This document shows, in pieces, positions 26,072-33,898 of a stretch of 64,000 nt of DNA. A model generated the notes under the pieces. That model searched no databases, was not told the DNA's origin, and saw only the letters and a program-made list of their open reading frames with translations. Within the stretch, counting starts at the first letter, position 1, and the number at the start of each line of letters is the position of its first letter. The translations under genes were made by a program, and so were the position numbers. Origin of the DNA: a bacterium (GTDB lineage Bacteria; Armatimonadota; JACIXR01); NCBI GenBank assembly GCA_014360495.1, contig JACIXR010000007.1:108501-172500 (forward strand), in the 5' to 3' direction.

Positions 26072-26827
26072 TTAATCAGCGGGTCCACCGCCCCATTTAG
26101 ACCAGAAAGTTAAATCGTCGTGGTCCCGCATTGGCCAGAAGAGTTTACCGCAGTTATCAGCTATCTTTAGGAAATGCATCCATTTCGTATGCCCGTCTGC
26201 GAATACGATGTTCTCCCCTTCGGAATGCCGCGTGTTTCTTCTCAATCTGTTGGCGGGCGTGCATGCAGCACCGCAGCTATTCGCATATACTGTCCTTGTC
26301 CCACCACAGGTAAAAGCCATCGCTGCATCAGCGAAAACCGCCGTTTCAGATGGGGTCGGCATAGAAGAGAGCTTACAAGCATACATTTTGTCGTTCCAAC
26401 CGATATCCACGCTCGCTCCCAGAAATTCTGGCGGAAATGGCCAACCCCAACCAGAAGGGTCGCCACGAGCACAACCATTCGCCACAACTACGAGCTTATA
26501 CATATCTGCGGAGGGACAGTCGTAAACACCCGTATTCTTCACATAAGGGTAAATCTTCCCTTGTGGTGTGCAAAACGGATTATTCGCATCGGGACCACTT
26601 CCACAGCCAAAACAACCCAGGAATGGGAATGTCTCATCCCAATCCTGCACATACATCATAAGCGCCATCCCTATTTGCTTCATATTTGATAAACACGCAG
26701 TTTGTCTAGCCTTTTCCCGTGCCCTGCTAAAGACGGGGAAAAGGATGGCTGCCAAGATGGCGATAATCGCTATCACCACTAACAGCTCAATCAAGGTAAA
26801 ACCTCTCTTCTCGTTCTTCACGAACAT
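26072..26827 (-). CDS. DUF1559-type prepilin-like secreted protein
   Basis: This is a type IV pilin/pseudopilin-like protein of 251 residues. It has a short basic leader MFVKNEKRG, the prepilin peptidase site G/FTLIE, and a hydrophobic helix [20 protein letters not shown] followed by [19 protein letters not shown], the arrangement seen in the many DUF1559 proteins of Planctomycetes and Armatimonadota. The C-terminal half has the typical [19 protein letters not shown] segment. It is rich in Cys and Gly, which suggests disulfides outside the cell. GAGGAGG is 8 bp before the ATG; a strong promoter gives a leader of about 140 bases. Such proteins are often encoded alone and their assembly is unknown. 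Confidence 0.92.
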   Translation of the reverse strand: MFVKNEKRGFTLIELLVVIAIIAILAAILFPVFSRAREKARQTACLSNMKQIGMALMMYVQDWDETFPFLGCFGCGSGPDANNPFCTPQGKIYPYVKNTGVYDCPSADMYKLVVVANGCARGDPSGWGWPFPPEFLGASVDIGWNDKMYACKLSSMPTPSETAVFADAAMAFTCGGTRTVYANSCGAACTPANRLRRNTRHSEGENIVFADGHTKWMHFLKIADNCGKLFWPMRDHDDLTFWSKWGGGPAD

Positions 26828-26973
26828 TCAAAATACCTCCTCTTTGCTTTATTTTTTCTCCCTATCCTGGTTTCCGGTCTGTCCGGCGAGGGAGGAGAGG
26901 AGAAGCCCCTCCCTCCTTTCCTAAACTCTCATGCTACATCACCTTCCTTTAGCTGGAGTTTTAAAGATTGCAT
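26828..26973 (-). promoter_or_regulatory. Long structured 5' leader of the prepilin mRNA
   Basis: The leader carries GGAAGGTG followed at once by ATG-TAG (a start-stop frame, near 26930-26940), and then a purine-rich run with a pyrimidine-rich partner around 26880-26915 able to form an imperfect hairpin just upstream of the real SD. This could tune translation; no known riboswitch was recognised. Confidence 0.35.
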
Positions 26974-27002
26974 AGTGTAAATCATCATCGCCTGTTAGTC
27001 AA
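26974..27002 (-). promoter_or_regulatory. Promoter of the prepilin gene
   Basis: Minus strand TTGACT (27002-26997), 17 bp, TACACT (26979-26974). It lies immediately downstream of repeat copy C. Confidence 0.8.
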
Positions 27003-27009
27003 CTTTATC

Positions 27010-27068
27010 GTATAATTCCATAACATTTGAAGCTCATCAGGAAACTCCCATATCGCTTAACAACAAAC
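27010..27068 (-). repeat. TCTCAAAT-type dispersed intergenic repeat, copy C
   Basis: Minus strand reads GTTTGTTGTTAAGCGATATG, then GGAGTTTCCTGATGAGCTTC, then AAATGTTATGGAATTATAC. It aligns over its whole length with the copies at 44317-44372 and 62666-62725. It sits just upstream of the prepilin promoter. Confidence 0.75.
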
Positions 27069-27124
27069 TCCATAGGAAAAGGTCTCCCAAGGGGATATAT
27101 CCTATTAGGTAATCGCCGTTGCTT

Positions 27125-27176
27125 GGCAGGGAACACAAAGCACATCCGCAGATGTTAATGCAGAGTCTTCCCTGCC
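27125..27176. other. Compact nested inverted-repeat element
   Basis: GGCAGGGAA (27125-27133) is perfectly complementary to TTCCCTGCC (27168-27176). Inside lies a second hairpin, ACATC-CGCA-GATGT (27142-27155). The element is between repeat copy C and the terminator of the six-hairpin gene and contains no ORF. It could be a small RNA, part of a mobile repeat, or an operator. No known family was recognised. Confidence 0.5.
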
Positions 27177-27184
27177 GACTTCAC

Positions 27185-27214
27185 GCTCTTTTAAATTGAG
27201 ACTTTTAAAAGAGC
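27185..27214 (-). terminator. Hairpin at the end of the six-hairpin/acylase operon
   Basis: GCTCTTTTAAA (27185-27195) and TTTAAAAGAGC (27204-27214) form an 11-bp stem with an eight-base loop that includes the stop codon of the gene at 27205. The TTTTAAA arm supplies T bases late in the stem. Confidence 0.55.
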
Positions 27215-28407
27215 AATCTCAGCGTTGGCTCAATTATATGGAGGTTGTTGAGGAGGGGTTCGGTGTATTTTATATCTCCGAACTCCCTTCCGTTGATATG
27301 ATGCTCCCGCCCTACGCTGTTTTGCCAGTCTACTCCCTCGGTGAGAAATCCATATTCCCCATAATGATGCTTGGCACAAGCGAGAAGAATTTCCTCCGCC
27401 TTTCTACGATAAATTGAATTCCCACTATCCTCATATGCCTCTATATAGGCGAGCGCCGCCTCGGCGTTCTCCCATAGATAGCAGGTCGTCCAGGAATCCT
27501 CCATATATAGTAGACCCGCCGTCTCGCACCCGTTTAAATCCTCCCTCAACTCAAATCTCTCAAGCCTCTTTAATAGGGAATAGGCAAAATCCCTTATATC
27601 CGCCCTCCACAATAGCTTCCCCACCCTGAGAAGTGAACGAAATCCAACCGCTATTGAGACATTCTCCTCCTCATCATAAGTATCCTGATTTAAAGAGCCC
27701 AAAAATCCGCCCACCCTCATATAAAGCTCCGCCTTTTCCTCCACCTCCCTACTATAATCCCCTAATCCCCTTAGAGAAAGCTCGGAAAGAAGAAAGAGAA
27801 TATGGGAGCCATCCCCCGATATTTCCCTGATTGGGTCCAGCTCTTCCCCTTCCGCATTGAGGGGATAAAAGCTACCATCAGCCCTGCACCTCCTTGGATA
27901 CCAGCCATTGGGAGCCATCTCAACCTTTTCAACTATCCATTGGGCGCATCTCTTCGCATATTCGCTCAAATCCTTCCCCAAAATATCCTCTATCCAAAGC
28001 ATTTGGAGGGCAATCCTCGCCATAGCTCCGGGAGCAAACCACTCACCGTTCCCCTTGAAATTTAGGCAGAATCTATTCTCCAATAAATGTCTGTAGGGGA
28101 TGATGAAGCCATCCTCTCTTATAAATCCACAATTAAGGGTGTGATTCAGCAAACCAAGGGCGTCCTTCTCAAATTCCCCATTCTTGATATAGCGGGAGAA
28201 TAGGAGGAACTCGTAGGCTCCTCCCAAAGAATTAGCCGCCCAGCCCGGACCCTCCAAGGGACCGAAATCGTGCCAGAGCATCGGCTTACCCTCGTAATCG
28301 ACGAAGGAGGAGATAGCCCTCCTTCCTCCGCATAATGGGCAATCCTCAAGACAATGGCGAGCGAAGTTAGCCGATTTCTCCACTGATTCAAGAAGAATCT
28401 CCTTCAT
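27205..28407 (-). CDS. Six-hairpin glycosidase-like protein of unknown substrate
   Basis: I assign only a fold. The 400-residue protein shows successive helical hairpins and aromatic/acidic loops (GWAANSLGGAYEFLLFSRYI, NGEWFAPGAMARIALQMLW, APNGWYPRRCRADGSFYPL, SWTTCYLWENAEAALAYIEAY, GVDWQNSVGREHH) typical of alpha/alpha-toroid enzymes acting on glycans. An N-terminal CPLCGG motif could bind zinc or be structural. No signal peptide is visible. It overlaps the penicillin-acylase-like gene by 20 bp and is probably translated with it, so the two proteins may act in one pathway. Confidence 0.6.
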   Translation of the reverse strand: MKEILLESVEKSANFARHCLEDCPLCGGRRAISSFVDYEGKPMLWHDFGPLEGPGWAANSLGGAYEFLLFSRYIKNGEFEKDALGLLNHTLNCGFIREDGFIIPYRHLLENRFCLNFKGNGEWFAPGAMARIALQMLWIEDILGKDLSEYAKRCAQWIVEKVEMAPNGWYPRRCRADGSFYPLNAEGEELDPIREISGDGSHILFLLSELSLRGLGDYSREVEEKAELYMRVGGFLGSLNQDTYDEEENVSIAVGFRSLLRVGKLLWRADIRDFAYSLLKRLERFELREDLNGCETAGLLYMEDSWTTCYLWENAEAALAYIEAYEDSGNSIYRRKAEEILLACAKHHYGEYGFLTEGVDWQNSVGREHHINGREFGDIKYTEPLLNNLHIIEPTLRLLF

Positions 28408-30283
28408 AAGCAGGCTTCAACCTCCTTTCAGAGAATAGGGGAGCTTGGTCGGCGAAATGGGGAGATTCAGGGTTTTCGCTGTTGCCGAAGGGAAGGAGAC
28501 TCCAAGAACGAACCCTCTCCCCAAGCTCCACTATCATCAAGAAGGATGTCCCCGATTCCCCTTCCACCTTCCCGTCCTCCCTCAATCTTCCTGTGGCGAG
28601 ATGAAGCGACTCGGTCGTGGAAAAACCCGCGCCAGCGCTGGGATATTCCATATCCCCTCTCTTGATGATGTGAAAATCCCCCCACCTCACATCCAACCTG
28701 CCCAATCTCCTCAACATCTCCTCTCCAGCCGATAAGAGTTCAAGCAGCACCCCCATCTCATCCTTATCCTCCCTTTGCGAGAATTTATCCGCCCATAAGC
28801 CAAAAAGATAGCTTCCCCTGCTTTCCAAATCGTCCTTGTTATCCCATTCCCTCAAGAGATTAATCGCCTGCGCCAATATCTCCCTTCCTTCTCCTATATT
28901 GTGTATAAGGGCATTATATTCGCCTATCAAGCGAGGCTTCCATTCCTCGGCTGTCATATCCAAAACATCAAAGGAATAAGCTATCGCATCCTCCAAGCTT
29001 ATCGCCGAGTTCCCCTCCAAAAGGGCAAGCAATCTCTTGCTCCTTCCCGTGTAGGCGGGTTCCAAGAGAAATGGCGGGAAATCCTCCCATCTGAGATATT
29101 GCTCAACCGTTATATGGGTTGGGTCAACATTGCAATTTTGCAGATAGCCACAGGGAGGGTTCTCTATCTGGGGAAGCTTTTCAAAGGGATAGAAACCCTG
29201 CCATTCCGTCTCCCTCAACCACCCAGGCACTGGCTTTGACCAATCATAATTGGGAGAGCGGATGGGAGCGAGAGCATTACAGAGATAATATATATTCCCC
29301 TCCCTATCCCCATAAAGGACATTGAACATATGGAAACCCGGTCTTTTGAACGCCTCCTTGAATTCGCTTAGATTTCTCGCTTTCGCAACTCTAATCAGGA
29401 AACTAAGTATAGATTCAGCATCAAACAAGCTCAGCCGGACGGAATAAGCCCTCCCATCTTCTTCATAAATTATCGGACCACGATGGGACCTTCTTAATTT
29501 AAATTTTATCTTCTTTATTCCGCCCCTCCCCATTACACTCAACTCAACTTCCTCTTCCTCAATCTCCCGCCAACTATCTTCATAAAAGTACTTGTCTCCC
29601 GCAAGGCTCAACCTCTCCTCGTATACATCTCCCACGTTCACGGGATTGACCGTATAGGACCAAGCTATATCCCTATTATGCCCCATAGTTATCATTGGGA
29701 TGCCGAAAAACGATACACCCCGCACATCAAATCCCACACCACGAAGATGGGCTTCATACCATTGGAAGGGGCGCTGAAAGGGAAGATGGGGAGCTATGGA
29801 GAGAATAGTTGACCCGTCTTTTGTTCGTGTTGGGGATATGGCGAATTGATTTGAGCCGAAGGATGTCCAAATCTTGTTCAGAGTCCTGCCTTCCCCAAAG
29901 GGCAAGAGGCACCAGCGGAGAAAAGCAAGGACATCCCTCTCATCCACTTCCTCCCTTGCCCATTCCGGAAGGCTGTTCTCGTTCTCCCTTATGAATCTAT
30001 TTATTCCTTTCACGAAAGCTCGCAAAATCTTCCTTTCCTCTTCGCTAGCCCATCTTAAATCCCTTTCCGCAAACCTATCCATAGCATATGCCCTGCTTCT
30101 TAAATCCCTCTCAATCCCCTCCTCTCCGAGGACCTCGCTCAGCCTTCCCATCGCCTCTCTGAAATTTAAGAGCATTGGGAGGAGGTGGTCCTCTGCTTGC
30201 GCATAGCCGAAGAGGAAGAAAAGTTCCTCTAAATCGTCAGCCTCAATTAAGGGAACGCCGAACTCATCTCTTTTGATTTTCAT
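28388..30283 (-). CDS. Penicillin-acylase family Ntn hydrolase
   Basis: Members of this family (penicillin G acylase, AHL acylases) hydrolyse amide bonds after self-cleavage that exposes an N-terminal Ser. The 631-residue protein has an alpha-subunit-like region up to about residue 143, then the nucleophile motif GSNQF with Ser144, followed by AISPTRTKDGSTILSIAPHL and the oxyanion-region HNRDIAWSYT. Unlike most members it begins directly at MKIKRDEFGVPLIEADD with no signal peptide, so it may stay in the cytoplasm. There is no SD before the ATG. It is divergent from the sugar ABC permease gene, 38 bp away, and overlaps the six-hairpin gene downstream. Confidence 0.85.
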   Translation of the reverse strand: MKIKRDEFGVPLIEADDLEELFFLFGYAQAEDHLLPMLLNFREAMGRLSEVLGEEGIERDLRSRAYAMDRFAERDLRWASEEERKILRAFVKGINRFIRENENSLPEWAREEVDERDVLAFLRWCLLPFGEGRTLNKIWTSFGSNQFAISPTRTKDGSTILSIAPHLPFQRPFQWYEAHLRGVGFDVRGVSFFGIPMITMGHNRDIAWSYTVNPVNVGDVYEERLSLAGDKYFYEDSWREIEEEEVELSVMGRGGIKKIKFKLRRSHRGPIIYEEDGRAYSVRLSLFDAESILSFLIRVAKARNLSEFKEAFKRPGFHMFNVLYGDREGNIYYLCNALAPIRSPNYDWSKPVPGWLRETEWQGFYPFEKLPQIENPPCGYLQNCNVDPTHITVEQYLRWEDFPPFLLEPAYTGRSKRLLALLEGNSAISLEDAIAYSFDVLDMTAEEWKPRLIGEYNALIHNIGEGREILAQAINLLREWDNKDDLESRGSYLFGLWADKFSQREDKDEMGVLLELLSAGEEMLRRLGRLDVRWGDFHIIKRGDMEYPSAGAGFSTTESLHLATGRLREDGKVEGESGTSFLMIVELGERVRSWSLLPFGNSENPESPHFADQAPLFSERRLKPAYEGDSS

Positions 30284-30285
30284 AA

Positions 30286-30314
30286 TTGATTGTCCGATAG
30301 GAAAATTTTATTAT
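30286..30314 (+). promoter_or_regulatory. Promoter placed for leaderless transcription of the ABC permease
   Basis: TTGATT (30286-30291), 17 bp, TATTAT (30309-30314), then exactly seven bases to the ATG at 30322. It fills almost all of the 38-bp divergent gap. Confidence 0.75.
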
Positions 30315-30321
30315 TTAAGAT

Positions 30322-31302
30322 ATGGGAAATAAAGGAAAAAATGGCTATGCCTTTTTAAAACTCTCCATAGGAAGGGCAAGCACATTTCTTGTTTTCCTCT
30401 TCATCTGCCTCCTATTCTTCACTCTTGAGAGGATTTTCAGCCCAAATCCCCGCTTTCTTACCCTTGATAACATATCTAATATCCTTCGGCAGGTCTCTGT
30501 TTACGCTATATTGGCTGTGGGAGAAACCTTCGTCATACTCACCGCTGGGATAGACCTATCGGTTGGCTCCGTCCTAGCCCTCTGTGGAGCCATATCAGCT
30601 GGCTTATCCCTATCCCATCCCCTTTGGTTGGCGATTTTATCAGGTATATTGCTGGGGGTAGCGATTGGAACTTTTCAGGGGTTGATAATAGCCAAGGGAG
30701 GGGTGCCTCCCTTTGTCGCCACATTGGGAACTATGGCTATCGCTCGTAGCCTCACTTTAGTTTACACAAAGGGAGCCCTCATATCTCCACTGCCCAAAGG
30801 GTTCCAATTTCTGGGAAGCGGATATCTCTTCCATGAGCTTTTCTCCCTTCCCATTATCATAACCTTATTCATCTATATAATCGCTTATGTTGTTCTCTCA
30901 CGCACTGCATTTGGGAGGAGGATTTACGCCATTGGAGGAAATGAGGAAGCGAGCAGGCTTTCGGGGATAAATGTCTCTCTTTACAAGCTCTACATATATG
31001 CGATAAGCGGTATGACTGCGGCGCTGGGAGGGTTAGTTATGACTGCGAGGCTCAACTGCGCCCATCCTCAAGCTGGGCTCGGTTATGAGCTTGACGCTAT
31101 AGCGGCGGTTGTGATAGGCGGGACGAGTCTTATGGGAGGAGAAGGAGGGGTTGGTGGAACGCTGATAGGGGCTCTCATAATGGGAGTGTTGAATAACGGA
31201 CTTAATTTGCTTGAAGTAAATCCGTTTTGGCAGCAAGCGGTTGTGGGTTCCCTAATCATCATCGCCGTCCTTTTAGATAGGTTGAGAAAAAGGAGAGATT
31301 GA
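30322..31302 (+). CDS. Sugar ABC transporter permease (RbsC/BPD_transp_2 type)
   Basis: This is the membrane subunit of a ribose-type (CUT2) sugar importer. The 326-residue protein has about ten hydrophobic helices and the family motifs VGETFVILTAGIDLSVGSVL, GVPPFVATLGTMAIARSL, and GGNEEASRLSGINVSLYKL (the EAA-like loop), ending LDAIAAVVIGGTSLMGGEGG. There is no SD; the promoter places the transcript start at the ATG. The binding-protein gene follows after 214 bp with its own promoter. No ATPase gene of the RbsA type is present anywhere in the window, so that subunit must be encoded elsewhere. Confidence 0.92.
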   Translation: MGNKGKNGYAFLKLSIGRASTFLVFLFICLLFFTLERIFSPNPRFLTLDNISNILRQVSVYAILAVGETFVILTAGIDLSVGSVLALCGAISAGLSLSHPLWLAILSGILLGVAIGTFQGLIIAKGGVPPFVATLGTMAIARSLTLVYTKGALISPLPKGFQFLGSGYLFHELFSLPIIITLFIYIIAYVVLSRTAFGRRIYAIGGNEEASRLSGINVSLYKLYIYAISGMTAALGGLVMTARLNCAHPQAGLGYELDAIAAVVIGGTSLMGGEGGVGGTLIGALIMGVLNNGLNLLEVNPFWQQAVVGSLIIIAVLLDRLRKRRD

Positions 31303-31463
31303 AGTATAAAGAGAGACCGGGACTAGAATTTAGATAGGTTGAGGTGTAAGGATGCTCTCCCCATTATCTGTTCAAAAAACTCTATGAAGGTTAGAGGAGA
31401 AAGTATTAGACCCAGGTGATATTCCGAGAGCATAACGGTTTCCAACATTCATTAACCTCTTAA

Positions 31464-31492
31464 TTGCGACTTCCCCTTAAATTATTTATAAT
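31464..31492 (+). promoter_or_regulatory. Promoter of the sugar-binding lipoprotein gene
   Basis: TTGCGA (31464-31469), 17 bp, perfect TATAAT (31487-31492), about 24 bp before the ATG, leaving a short leader with AAAGGAGG. Confidence 0.8.
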
Positions 31493-31516
31493 ACATCAGG
31501 AAAGGAGGCTGTCGTT

Positions 31517-32446
31517 ATGAAAAGATGGATATTATATCTTATCGCTTGTTCTTTTATTCCCTTGCTCTTCTTTGGGTGTGCCAAGAAAAAGGAAAAGGAA
31601 ATCGTTTTGGGGTATTCAACGCCAGCCCTTAATAACACTTTCTGGATTAGGGTTACCAATGGAATAAAAGAAGAATGCGCCAAAAAGGGAGTTAAGGTCA
31701 TCGTCGCAGATGCACAGGATAATCCATATAAACAGCTAAACGATGTTGACGACCTAATTCAGAAGAAAGTTGATGCCCTCCTCATATCCCCCTACGAAAG
31801 CGACCCCATAGTTCCCGCGGTGCAATCGGCAAATAAGGCAAACATTCCCGTGATTATTGTTGATATAGGAACTAGCGGTGGGGAATATGCCTCCCTCATC
31901 ATCTCGGATAACATAAAGGGAGGAAGACTTGCTGGCGAATATATGGTCAAGGCTCTGAATGGAAAGGGGAAAGTAGCTCATATTCAGTGCCAGCTGGGAG
32001 CAGTTAACGCCCAAAAGAGAGGACAAGGTTTTGAAGAGGCTTTGAAGGGAAGCAATGTGCAAGTGGTGGTAAAGCGTCCCGCTGATTCCCGCAGGGATAA
32101 AGCGTTGCAAGTTATGGAGGATATCCTTCAAAGACATCCTGATTTGGACGGCGTCTTCGCCCAAAACGACGAGATGGCTCTCGGCGCCCTTCAAGCGATA
32201 GAAGCTGCGGGAAAGCTGGGAAAGATAAAAGTTATAGGATTTGACGGAAACAAAGATGCCCTTGAGGCGATAAAGGAAGGAAAGATGCTCGCTACAGTCG
32301 CGCAACAGCCGGAGGAAATGGGCAAAATGGCAGTTGATATAGCCTTGAAGGTCTTGAAAGGCGAAAAGGTGGAGAAAAATATTTATGTCCCAGTAAAGCT
32401 CGTCACGAAGGAAAATGTTGACGAGTTCCTTAGCAAGTTCAAGTGA
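31517..32446 (+). CDS. Ribose-type sugar ABC transporter substrate-binding lipoprotein
   Basis: This is the extracytoplasmic receptor for the importer whose permease is encoded upstream. The 309-residue protein starts with a lipoprotein signal (MKRWILYLIACSFIPLLFFG then Cys20-AKKK), so it should be lipid-anchored. The periplasmic-binding-protein type 1 fold is shown by VLGYSTPALNNTFWIRVTNG, DAQDNPYKQLNDVDDLIQKK, DALLISPYESDPIVPAVQSA and GVFAQNDEMALGALQAIEAA, all typical of RbsB-like ribose/allose/galactofuranose receptors. The exact sugar is unknown. AAAGGAGG is 8 bp upstream of the ATG. Its stop overlaps the start of the decayed GIY-YIG gene. Confidence 0.92.
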   Translation: MKRWILYLIACSFIPLLFFGCAKKKEKEIVLGYSTPALNNTFWIRVTNGIKEECAKKGVKVIVADAQDNPYKQLNDVDDLIQKKVDALLISPYESDPIVPAVQSANKANIPVIIVDIGTSGGEYASLIISDNIKGGRLAGEYMVKALNGKGKVAHIQCQLGAVNAQKRGQGFEEALKGSNVQVVVKRPADSRRDKALQVMEDILQRHPDLDGVFAQNDEMALGALQAIEAAGKLGKIKVIGFDGNKDALEAIKEGKMLATVAQQPEEMGKMAVDIALKVLKGEKVEKNIYVPVKLVTKENVDEFLSKFK

Positions 32447-32654
32447 TAGAAGATATCCCTTCTGAGCCTGGCAGCTACTTCTTCCATATCTTCCTTAAAA
32501 ACGACATCAATCTTAATAGAGGGAGGCTTGGAGAAAACCTCTTCCCCAAAAGGCGATTATTTTTATGTGGGTTCAGCCCGAGGGTCTTTAAAAGAGGATC
32601 TCCCATCATCTTAAAAAGAGCAATTTTAGGCACATAGATTATCTCCTCCGATGA
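32443..32654 (+). pseudogene. Frameshifted and truncated DUF123 / GIY-YIG nuclease-like gene
   Basis: Three adjacent frames together spell one protein. Frame 1 from the GTG at 32443 gives PSEPGSYFFHIFLKND and RGRLGENLFPK. One base later the next frame gives GDYFYVGSARGSLK (32552-32593). The frame from 32595 gives RISHHLKKSNFRHIDYLLR before TGA at 32652. This is the conserved core of DUF123 proteins, a GIY-YIG-related family. Two frameshifts, at an AAAAGG run (32548-32553) and near AAAAGAGG (32591-32597), plus loss of the usual C-terminal third, mark it as dead unless there are sequencing errors. Its start overlaps the binding-protein stop. Confidence 0.75.
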
Positions 32655-32710
32655 GTAAACTTGCTCTAAAATGAGAAGCGACATAGAATTTCAATGGAGG
32701 TGATAAGGTT

Positions 32711-33325
32711 ATGAGGAGGATAGCGGTAGGAATTATTTTGTTTATTCTCACCTTGGTTTGCATTGCGGGGTGGTCAATCACCCATATAGAGAAGCCTAAG
32801 GTGCTCATAGTGATAGCCCAGAGGGATTTCCAGCAGATAGAATATAGCACCTCAAGGGAAGCGTTGGAGAAAAACGGTTTCGCTATTGTAGTTGCGAGCA
32901 ACAGCAAAAAGGAAGCGATTGGAATGGATGGGAAAACAAAGGTTCGCCCTAATATATCAATTAAGGAAGCCAAAGAGAAGGATTATCTTGGGATAGTGAT
33001 AGTGGGAGGAAGCGGGTCACCGAAATATCTATGGAACAACAAGGAGCTTTTGAAATTGGTCAAGGCCATGAATGAGAAAAAGAAGGTTGTCTCCGCTATC
33101 TGCTTATCTCCCGCTGTTCTCGCTAAAGCGGATATATTGAAGGGTAAGGAAGCAACAATCTATCCCTCCCCCGATGCCTTGAAGGTCTTTAAGGAGAAAG
33201 GAGTTAAATATAAGGATAAGCCAGTTATCAGGGCGGATAATATCATCACAGGAAGGGACCCCAAGGCAGCGAAATTCTTCGCTCAGGAAGTAGTGAAAGC
33301 CCTAAAAGAGAAACTACCTCATTAA
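32711..33325 (+). CDS. Membrane-anchored DJ-1/PfpI family protein
   Basis: The DJ-1/PfpI superfamily includes deglycase/chaperone and protease-like proteins of the glutamine-amidotransferase fold. The 204-residue protein has an N-terminal membrane helix (RIAVGIILFILTLVCIAGW), then the domain KVLIVIAQRDFQQIEYSTSR, IVIVGGSGSPKYLW and the nucleophile elbow VSAICLSPAVLAKADIL with Cys. The Glu that normally primes the Cys may be the Glu in FQQIEYS. With the anchor it probably works outside the cytoplasm, which is unusual for the family. GGAGGTG precedes the ATG. It ends 12 bp from the convergent GNAT gene. Confidence 0.85.
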   Translation: MRRIAVGIILFILTLVCIAGWSITHIEKPKVLIVIAQRDFQQIEYSTSREALEKNGFAIVVASNSKKEAIGMDGKTKVRPNISIKEAKEKDYLGIVIVGGSGSPKYLWNNKELLKLVKAMNEKKKVVSAICLSPAVLAKADILKGKEATIYPSPDALKVFKEKGVKYKDKPVIRADNIITGRDPKAAKFFAQEVVKALKEKLPH

Positions 33326-33337
33326 GTTGGGAATCCA

Positions 33338-33805
33338 TTAATCCAGCTCAAGCTTCATAATTAAGGAGGGACCTCTATTATCTACATATTCGGCGACTGG
33401 CTTGAAGCCAGCGCCAAGATAGAGGGAAATCGCTATCTTGTTCTCCTTCATAACCGTCAGCCTCAAACCTCTCTTATTCTGTCGCCTTGCTTCCTCTATT
33501 AGGCGTCCTAATAGAGCTTTCCCTATCCCATTGCCCTGATATTCGTCCCGAACGCAAATGCCGAGAGTTGGCATAGGAGAGGAGTTAGGTTCCCACCAAA
33601 CATAACCCACTATCCGCCCATCAATCGTTGCGATGAAGCAAGTTATATCGTCTCTCTGGGCGAAAAGAAAAGCATGATCGAGAGGAAGGGGGTTGAAGGA
33701 GAAAAGGCGGATGGTGGAGGGAGAAAGGGACGAGAAAAACTCTTTAAGAACCTCCGCATCGTCTTTATTCAATTTTCTTATATCTAATCCTTTTAACAGC
33801 TTCAT
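33338..33805 (-). CDS. GNAT family N-acetyltransferase
   Basis: A 155-residue acetyl-CoA-dependent acetyltransferase of unknown substrate. The acetyl-CoA binding loop is seen in ICVRDEYQGNGIGKALLGRL (Q/R-x-x-G-x-G/A type), followed by RLTVMKENKIAISLYLGAGF, the usual C-terminal motif B. The N-terminal part (DIRKLNKDDAEVLKEFFSSL) matches the start of many GNAT domains. There is no recognisable SD before the ATG. The gene stands alone between the convergent PfpI gene and the DUF2993 gene. Confidence 0.88.
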   Translation of the reverse strand: MKLLKGLDIRKLNKDDAEVLKEFFSSLSPSTIRLFSFNPLPLDHAFLFAQRDDITCFIATIDGRIVGYVWWEPNSSPMPTLGICVRDEYQGNGIGKALLGRLIEEARRQNKRGLRLTVMKENKIAISLYLGAGFKPVAEYVDNRGPSLIMKLELD

Positions 33806-33898
33806 CTTTAAAAATTTCTAAAATTTTACTATAACTCTTTATTATGTGAATCCATTTTTAAAGTTGAAATCCCTGAGTAAATTTTTTATTTACACTCC

